Shown here one piece after another: positions 7,912-12,924 of a stretch of DNA of 12,924 nucleotides. Positions within the stretch are counted from its first letter, which is position 1; each line of letters opens with the position of its first letter. The notes beneath the pieces are model-generated. The model was not told the origin of the DNA. It saw only the letters and a program-made list of their open reading frames with translations, and made no database searches. The stretch lies in contig WIDE01000224.1 of NCBI GenBank assembly GCA_015039315.1, forward strand, positions 1-12,924, in the 5' to 3' direction. The DNA comes from Clavulina sp. PMI_390. Lineage: Eukaryota > Basidiomycota > Agaricomycetes > Cantharellales > Hydnaceae. Made by a program: the position numbers and the translations under genes.

Positions 7912-9010
7912 TCAGATCTGAATTTTGTACTCTCCCTCAGGTGGTGGAGTGTACCCGGACTTCTGGATCATGGGTGGGAGGAGCGTGTGCGAGATGACAA
8001 CGGCAAGGGAGGCGACAACAAAATGACCAATAAGGGACGCCACAAGATCCTTGACCTGAGCAGTGATGATCCCCTTCAGAGTCTGTACTAGCAGTGTCAC
8101 GAATGTCGTGATGGCGTGTCGGGCGAGATCTTGCACAACTATATGAGAATGCGTATGCTCGTGTGAGTGTCACAAACCCAAAATAGACTTTGGTGCAATC
8201 AACTCACTATTCCAAATGAATAGGGCAAGTTGGGTGAGTGGCAAACGTAGGGATTCGGCTTTCTGCCAGATCGGCGACGGAAGAGATGGTGGCGGTTGGA
8301 CGACCGCCATCGTCTGAGGATTAGCCAACTTCTCGTCCAATGCTGCTGGTGACGCCTGGCTATCGCTAAGCGCGACCAGAGAGCCGGATGGACTACTAGG
8401 CCGATACAAATTCTCATGTAAATACCACTGCAGCACCATTGGGCGTACTGGACGGACGAGGCTAAGTGCATATTGTCTGCGAAGACAAAACGACATTTGG
8501 ATCAGCAAGTGGGTCGATAAATAGCTGTGCCAGCAATACAGTAGGCCTTGCAGCCGCCAAAACTTACAGAGAGAATCCCCAGAAGAACGCGAATCTGATC
8601 ATGATGGGCAATATACTCGCTGAGGGCAAGAGGCGCCGTGCGAGAAGCTCAGCGATAGGATAAGCGAGTCCGAGAAGGATAGTGACGACGTCATAGAAGG
8701 TGACCTTGAGTAGAACAAGGTGGGGAGCTGGTAACCTGTAGATGTGACGCAGAGACATTATGTCAATGGTGATTGCAAAACCCTTCGGAGTGTGGGTTGT
8801 GGATGGCACACAATGGATTCGGAGTAATATCAGCCAAAGGAGGCGTTGACACCGCTTGACTAGGAGGGTTCGAGGTATCGTGAGGACCCAGAGGTTGATA
8901 GCATCAGACATGTCGCCGAGGGCTGAAGAATGTGTGGTGGCGTACTCTGGGTGTGCTGTTGACTGGGAAGGGATTGCCTGTAGCCCAAGCGAAGCGGTCT
9001 CAACGCTCAT
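7912..9010 (-). CDS. Multi-pass membrane protein B, unknown function
   Basis: Five exons: 8946..9010, 8812..8859, 8568..8735, 8208..8476 and 7912..8138 (777 nt, 258 residues), each with the same length as in copy A. Introns are 86, 76, 91 and 69 nt with donors GTACGC, GTGTGC, GTAAGT and GTGAGT, so intron lengths drifted while exons did not. The polar N-terminus (MSVETASLGLQAIPSQ, then STPPLADITPNP) is followed by the same three or four hydrophobic segments, a proline-rich loop (QPPPSLPSPIW) and the tail YTPPPEGEYKIQI. An unspliced reading gives a long frame starting at 9151, but its extra residues are not conserved in copy A, where that frame is interrupted. A CACGTG lies 115 nt upstream of 9010, and CAAATATACG is a TATA-like box about 30 nt upstream. 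Function is unknown; association with the secreted gene next to it is only positional. Confidence 0.72.
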
Positions 9011-9317
9011 AGCACTTCTATGGCACGAAACGTATATTTGAAGGAAGATACGATAGAAAGGAAAATGCAGCAGTACAATATCGTGGATGATGCAAGGCGA
9101 ACACGTTACTGAACATCGGCGCGGCACGTGACTCCACATCTTCAAGAACACCTCCTGGCAGCAGAGAGTTCAAGCAGCGTTCAGGGATTCAAAATCAAGA
9201 AACGAAGGGCGCCTATCTAATAGCAAGCGAGGCCATCTCCAGACTGGGCATAGTATACGTGTTTGTAGAATAAAGCAGTAATAGGCCCTGGCTTCAATCA
9301 TTGAAGCTACGTCGTTC
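9011..9317. other. Spacer: promoter of membrane B and 3' flank of F-box B
   Basis: This spacer is 307 bp and corresponds to 3939-4232 in the left block. The half nearer membrane B (to about 9140) is clearly shared with the left copy and contains the CACGTG. The remaining part near the F-box B stop has diverged. No gene was recognised. Confidence 0.5.
9125..9130. promoter_or_regulatory. CACGTG E-box upstream of membrane B
   Basis: The context GGCACGTGACT is the same as in copy A, 115 nt upstream of the ATG at 9010. The core and its spacing are kept while the surrounding DNA has diverged. Confidence 0.5.
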
Positions 9318-10631
9318 TCAATCAGGAATTGTAACGAGTCGCTCGTTGTATTGACACCTCCGCGCATCCACCATCCATTCTTCATCTACTCTGTCCGCAC
9401 GAAAACGAAGAGCATGGTTAACGCAATACTCCGAGCGAGTATGCTCGTGTCGACTCCCGCAGTCAATCCACACACGCTTCAGGGATAATGCAGAGCTGAA
9501 CGGCTCTGCGTCAAGGAACGATTTGAGAGCCTCTGTGTTAATCTCTATGGCCTCCACATCCCAAGGGACGCTGTTCGGATCCGTAGTGATGAAGCACCCA
9601 AAGTCTGCGTGGGAGAGCACAATGTGCAAAAATGTCAGGGACGGGAACGAGCGCAATAGCACATCGTTCTGGAGAAACATGAGGAGGTAGTGCGTATCGA
9701 ATCCTGAGTCGCCTTGATAGTCAAGCCTGACAAATATCTCTAGGGTTTCAATGGCTGGATGGGCAATACTTTCTAGTAAGGTGTTGGGCTCATCGTCCAT
9801 ATACTCGGTGTTGTAGGACAAGCTAAGAGCCTTCATTCCTTGGCACTTCCGAGTGACATCTCCGAGCACAATTGCGTTGTGCTCCCTCAGGCGGGCTTGA
9901 TTGTGAATGAACGTGGTAAGTCCGACAGCCCCAGCTCCACGAGATACGGATGCGAGGAGATTCGTGTCCCCATATAACTCTCTAATACGTGAGAGGGCTC
10001 CAGATCGGGTATCAACATCCGGCGTCTCCGGGGAGAACCTTTCCACTGAGCCAGTGCGAAGCCCCGTGATGTTGGGCCAGGCTTCGAGAAACGGAATGAG
10101 GCGGGATGGAGGACCCAGGTACCGCAATGTGGATAGCGTATCCGTGAAAGGAGCGGAAAGGAGTACAGAGCTTATCTCCTGAAGTGATGCTTGATCAAAC
10201 GGGGAGGGGCTTTCGAAATCTAGCTCCAGTCTTTGTAGTCCACTCAATGAGGCGAACGCTATTTGGACTTGAGCCCATAATGATGTAAAATCATCTGGTT
10301 CAGAGGGGATGATGCACCATCTATCTTCCGATGGGCTGGAAGGGTCGTATACAGTGATCAAAAGAGATCTGATTGATGCCGCTCGTGGCGGAGAATTCAG
10401 CAAGAAGCTGGAGAAATCAGAGAGACGCTCTCCCAAGACCTCATTGGTCGTGGGCGACAGTCTGATATTCGTCCACATATGGCGAGCCGCATCGTGACGA
10501 AAGGCGGCACAGCAAAGGGAATATCTTTTTAGGTCATCAAGAGCGAGGTGTGAGGTGATTTCGGTTCTGAGCTCGGGGAGAAAATGTTTAGAGAACTTGG
10601 CGACTGGAAGCCGATTGGAGGTGGAGTTCAT
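9318..10631 (-). CDS. F-box protein B with leucine-rich-repeat-like C-terminus
   Basis: A single exon of 437 residues, the direct duplicate of F-box A. The F-box-like motif (LPELRTEITSHLALDDL, then YSLCCAAFRHDA) lies at about residues 18-58. The same irregular leucine-rich segments follow (LQRLELDF, LSTLRYLG, MKALSLSY, LTFLHIVLSH, LKRVWIDCG). Substitutions relative to A are scattered, with no stop or frameshift, suggesting both copies were kept under selection; the rates would have to be measured. An ATG at 10682 would add 17 residues, but it lies upstream of the TATA-like box and has no counterpart in A or C, so 10631 is preferred. CATATAAATC lies about 35-40 nt upstream of the start and a CACGTG 122 nt upstream. 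The likely role is an SCF ubiquitin ligase substrate adaptor; the substrate is unknown. Confidence 0.85.
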   Translation of the reverse strand: MNSTSNRLPVAKFSKHFLPELRTEITSHLALDDLKRYSLCCAAFRHDAARHMWTNIRLSPTTNEVLGERLSDFSSFLLNSPPRAASIRSLLITVYDPSSPSEDRWCIIPSEPDDFTSLWAQVQIAFASLSGLQRLELDFESPSPFDQASLQEISSVLLSAPFTDTLSTLRYLGPPSRLIPFLEAWPNITGLRTGSVERFSPETPDVDTRSGALSRIRELYGDTNLLASVSRGAGAVGLTTFIHNQARLREHNAIVLGDVTRKCQGMKALSLSYNTEYMDDEPNTLLESIAHPAIETLEIFVRLDYQGDSGFDTHYLLMFLQNDVLLRSFPSLTFLHIVLSHADFGCFITTDPNSVPWDVEAIEINTEALKSFLDAEPFSSALSLKRVWIDCGSRHEHTRSEYCVNHALRFRADRVDEEWMVDARRCQYNERLVTIPD

Positions 10632-10752
10632 GAAAAGTCCTGTTTGCCTGAGGTGTGAAATAGATTTATATGTGCAAATCAATGGAGTGAACCCTCATCA
10701 TCACGCAACGAAACACACTTGGGGGGGAGGAAGGAGGAGGTCAGGCACCAAT

Positions 10753-10758
10753 CACGTG
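10753..10758. promoter_or_regulatory. CACGTG E-box upstream of F-box B
   Basis: The context is CACCAATCACGTGATCC, 122 nt upstream of the ATG at 10631. A CCAAT sequence abuts it on the plus strand; copy A has CCAGT at that place. Confidence 0.5.
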
Positions 10759-10800
10759 ATCCTTGAGGAGATATTTGGGTGCGAAGCTGCCGAAACATAA

Positions 10801-11113
10801 GGGCCTGTCTGGAGGTAGCAACGGCGAAATCATAAAACGCTGCTACGATTCCGCCTCGGAGCCGAACACCCCGGGATTTGCGGTCCTGGCGCAAGCTACT
10901 CACTAAGCCAGTAGGCGAGATTGAAGGTGTCTGAGAGCCCCGCATCCAAATTTCAAGCTAGACTAGTACGGAATCTGAGGCATAAAAGTACGCCTCTGTG
11001 GAGCCAAACAAGTCATCGCCGATCTTCGTAAAAACCTCCCACGACAGCACCAGGCACGGTTTTATGATTTTCAGGTTGTAGCAACTTTGCTACGATCGCA
11101 TCCAGACAGGCCC
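10801..11113. mobile_element. Tourist/PIF-Harbinger-like MITE, non-coding
   Basis: The element begins GGGCCTGTCTGGA and ends with its exact reverse complement TCCAGACAGGCCC (13 bp). An inner inverted match follows, AAATCATAAAAC at 10827-10838 against 11059-11070. It is flanked by a TAA target duplication (10798-10800 and 11114-11116). A 3-bp TAA duplication with GGGCC-type ends is typical of Tourist elements mobilised by PIF/Harbinger transposases. There is no open frame of useful length, so it is non-autonomous. The right arm contains a perfect hairpin GTAGCAA-CT-TTGCTAC (11078-11093), and the left arm has the same GTAGCA/TGCTAC pair set apart (10815-10820, 10841-10846). The matching place near F-box A looks empty. 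Confidence 0.82.
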
Positions 11114-11228
11114 TAATATCTTGGCGTGAGCACGACATTTCATATTTTACGGCCGTCTCCGTATATCAATAGAAGCGTCTGACACTGCAAGTACATGGCT
11201 GTCTCCACCATACCACGCAGTTGCCTAA

Positions 11229-12509
11229 TCATTGAGGAAACGTAACAAATTCCTCAGTGCAATTGCACCTACGTGCATCCACCTCCCACTCTTTTCCCGC
11301 CTTCTCCGCGCGAAATCGGAGAGCGTGGTTACTACATGATCCTGAAGGGGTGTGCATATGTGGGCGTGCGCAGTCAATCCATAGCCTCTCCAGTGATTGT
11401 GCAGAACAAATGAATTCCGCATCAAGGAAGCTTTTAAACTCACTCATGTCCAGCTCGATGGGATTCGCATCCGAATCGAGAAATCTCTCGAAATCGTCAT
11501 GGAATAGCAGAATGTGTAGAAATTTGAGGGAAGGGAGGATTCGGGTAGGGGCGTCATCTCGCAGAAGCATTAACAGGTCGTGCACATAGGGACCATAGTC
11601 TGAATGACCGAGGCTTACGGATATTTCGATGGTTTCGAGCGATGGGTGTGCAATAGTCTCGAATAAATAGTGGGGCTCCCCAGAAATGCAGTTTGTGCAA
11701 TAAGAGAAGCTGAGGTTCTTGAGGCCCTCACACATCCGAACCATGTCCCCCAGTGAAAATACTGCATCTTCTCTCAAATAGTCTTGACCATGGATATAAG
11801 TGGTAAGTCTGGCTGCTCCATCTCCTTGAGCTATGAAGCTAAGTAGAGTTAAGTCTCCCACAACAGTTGTGACGCGTGCTAGCGCGCTCGACGGGATATT
11901 AATATCTGGGGGGCTATAGGGATAAGGCTCAATGGTACGAGCGTGGAGCAATGAAATATCGGGCCAACCCTCAAGGAGGGGGACAAAATGGGATACTGAA
12001 CCGCTGTACCGTAACGTAGACAGCGTGCTCTTGAAGGGAGCGGAGAGGAGCGCAAAGACCATCTCATCAAGGGACATCAAAGGGATAGAAGGGCACCGAA
12101 AGTCTAGCTTTACTTTTTGGACAGCATTGAGCAAACCAAGGGCCGTTCGGAATCGAACCCATAGCTCCGTGTGATTTTCGGATATGGGAGGGATTGTATA
12201 ACATCTGATTGGTCCTAGGTAGGAGCATGCAATGATCGTTAGTGATCTAATCAGTGCCGCTCGCGCGGGGGACTCCAGCAGGAAGCTGGCAAAATTAGAG
12301 AGACACTTCTCAGGGGTATTTCTGGGCATCGGTGTAAGCCAAACACGCCTCCACATGTATCGGCTTGCATCACGATGGAATGCGGTGCAGCAAAGCGAAT
12401 ATGATTTCAAATCGTGAAGAGGTAGATGCGAGGCAACCTCAACCCTGAGCTCGGGGAGAAAGCGCCTGGAGAACGTGGTGATTACAAGTTGATCTTCCGT
12501 GGACGTCAT
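11229..12509 (-). CDS. F-box protein C (C-type) with leucine-rich-repeat-like C-terminus
   Basis: A single exon of 426 residues. The F-box-like motif is at about residues 18-58 (LPELRVEVASHLPLHDL, then YSLCCTAFHRDA and MW). The leucine-rich-like body follows (VQKVKLDF, LSTLRYSG, LKNLSFSY, LKFLHILLFH, LERLWIDCA). It is clearly homologous to F-box A and B but diverged through the middle, with several short gaps. It is the intact relative of remnant D. The start MTSTEDQ aligns with the starts of A and B; CATATAATTC lies about 35 nt upstream and a CACGTG 111 nt upstream. Its 3' flank is separated from F-box B by the MITE. The role is inferred as a substrate adaptor of an SCF ubiquitin ligase. Confidence 0.83.
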   Translation of the reverse strand: MTSTEDQLVITTFSRRFLPELRVEVASHLPLHDLKSYSLCCTAFHRDASRYMWRRVWLTPMPRNTPEKCLSNFASFLLESPARAALIRSLTIIACSYLGPIRCYTIPPISENHTELWVRFRTALGLLNAVQKVKLDFRCPSIPLMSLDEMVFALLSAPFKSTLSTLRYSGSVSHFVPLLEGWPDISLLHARTIEPYPYSPPDINIPSSALARVTTVVGDLTLLSFIAQGDGAARLTTYIHGQDYLREDAVFSLGDMVRMCEGLKNLSFSYCTNCISGEPHYLFETIAHPSLETIEISVSLGHSDYGPYVHDLLMLLRDDAPTRILPSLKFLHILLFHDDFERFLDSDANPIELDMSEFKSFLDAEFICSAQSLERLWIDCARPHMHTPSGSCSNHALRFRAEKAGKEWEVDARRCNCTEEFVTFPQ

Positions 12510-12827
12510 ATAAGTCTCAATTCCCTGCGACTGTGGATTGAATTATATGACAGAGTTATCTCTAACAATGGGTGCAGAACGATGGGGAAGATGGGAAGCA
12601 AACGCTGCCGCAAGTGTGGCACGTGATCACTTGCAAGGTTTCTTTTCGGCTTGCCACTGCCAACCAAATTGTAATCAACATGCCAAAATGGGCCGCAGAA
12701 ACAAAAATAATCCATCGCACTATTGTGAGCAATAATGATGAGATGCTATCTCGAAATCCGTTACATTGTGAGAGGAGTCAGTTCGTGAAGGTCCACGCAA
12801 TATGGTTTTTGCCTCAGGCATCCCTCC
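12510..12827. other. Spacer: promoter of F-box C and 3' flank of next secreted-type gene
   Basis: The part next to F-box C has a TATA-like TTATAT (12543-12548 on the plus strand) and GCACGTGATCAC (12619-12630). The rest is featureless and AT-rich. The small open frames crossing it are not supported by any copy. It shows the spacing expected between a secreted-type gene and the F-box gene that follows it. Confidence 0.5.
12620..12625. promoter_or_regulatory. CACGTG E-box upstream of F-box C
   Basis: The context is GGCACGTGATCAC, 111 nt upstream of the ATG at 12509. The surrounding DNA is not visibly similar to the promoters of A and B, so keeping the motif and its distance suggests function. 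GTGATCAC next to it is a second palindrome. Confidence 0.5.
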
Positions 12828-12924
12828 TTAGTCAATGATAATCATCGTGACGCCCACTGCCCCAATCGCCACGACCAGGGCCATGACAGCGCCTTCCAAT
12901 GAAAGTGCGCTCCGGACTAGTAGG
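12828..12924 (-). CDS. Hydrophobic C-terminus of a possible third secreted-type protein (partial)
   Basis: On the minus strand one frame is open from the window edge to TAA at 12828-12830, giving 31 residues. Of these, EGAVMALVVAIGAVGVTMII is a hydrophobic tail like the GPI-type end of secreted A (LITAAAAVLLGAGAFF). It lies upstream of a C-type F-box gene, where a further secreted gene would be expected if the block is repeated. The sequence is too short to prove the family; a chance open frame or a membrane anchor of another protein cannot be excluded. Confidence 0.42.
   Translation of the reverse strand, partial: LLVRSALSLEGAVMALVVAIGAVGVTMIIID

Larger units (their letters stand above)
10632..11228. 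other. Spacer between F-box B and F-box C, containing a MITE
   Basis: From F-box B outward it holds the TATA-like box (10665-10670 as TTTATA on the plus strand), the TCACGTGATC site, then a 313-bp inverted-repeat element, and finally about 110 bp of 3' flank of F-box C. Without the element it would be close in size to the matching spacer next to F-box A. No gene was recognised. Confidence 0.65.
6435..12630. repeat. Right copy of duplicated four-gene block
   Basis: The order on the minus strand is F-box C, F-box B, membrane B, secreted B. It is longer than the left copy because it keeps a full C-type F-box gene and carries the MITE. The two copies are direct repeats. Confidence 0.75.

Noticed and set aside
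8564..9151. One long unspliced ORF for the first part of membrane B
   Set aside because: The frame is open by chance through two introns; copy A is interrupted there, and only the spliced pieces are conserved.
10632..10682. Upstream ATG adding 17 residues to F-box B
   Set aside because: It would place the start upstream of the TATA-like box, and neither F-box A nor C has an equivalent extension.
12538..12838. Small overlapping ORFs upstream of F-box C
   Set aside because: They cross the promoter region, have no conserved counterpart in the window and no recognisable motif.
1..12924. tRNA, rRNA, CRISPR array, phage, plasmid or autonomous transposon genes
   Set aside because: No cloverleaf, rRNA block, regular short repeats or transposase-like reading frame was recognised; the window is ordinary eukaryotic nuclear sequence apart from one MITE.

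Overview
The window looks like nuclear DNA of a basidiomycete fungus, probably an Agaricomycete. The genes have short GT-AG introns (about 54-112 nt), CT-rich 5' flanks and TATA-like boxes. The proteins are the variable F-box/leucine-rich-repeat-like and secreted cysteine-rich types common in mushroom genomes. Nothing prokaryotic or viral was seen. Functional names come from reading translated sequence only; no database search was possible.

Layout. At the left edge (1-870, + strand) is the 3' part of one F-box-family-like gene. Everything else of note is on the - strand. Read in the direction of transcription (high to low coordinates), a four-gene block occurs twice: [C-type F-box gene] - [A-type F-box gene] - [five-exon multi-pass membrane protein] - [four-exon secreted, cysteine-rich, probably GPI-anchored protein]. 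The right copy holds F-box C (11229-12509), F-box B (9318-10631), membrane B (7912-9010) and secreted B (start at 7449). The left copy holds a C-type F-box remnant, here called D (5817-6434), then F-box A (4233-5549), membrane A (2840-3938) and secreted A (1228-2373). At the right edge (12828-12924) the hydrophobic end of another secreted-type gene suggests that a third copy begins there.

The duplication is strongly supported. The exon lengths I derived are the same in both membrane genes (65/48/168/269/227 nt) and in exons 1-3 of both secreted genes (74/348/251 nt), although their introns differ in length and sequence.

The main discovery is at 5681-7449. The secreted B gene does not end like secreted A. 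Early in its last exon it runs, in frame, into the C-terminal half of F-box gene D. This predicts a 500-residue chimera with a signal peptide, a cysteine-rich ectodomain and a leucine-rich-repeat-like tail, but no F-box. A deletion of roughly 1.1 kb in an arrangement like that still seen at the right edge would explain it. The D tail also carries a 1-nt deletion that shifts its last part to another frame.

Other points: a 313-bp Tourist/PIF-Harbinger-like MITE with a TAA target duplication between F-box B and F-box C, apparently missing from the sister block; a CACGTG motif 111-122 nt upstream of the chosen start of five genes from two unrelated families; and a GC-AG intron in secreted A where secreted B has GT-AG. 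No rRNA, tRNA or CRISPR was recognised.
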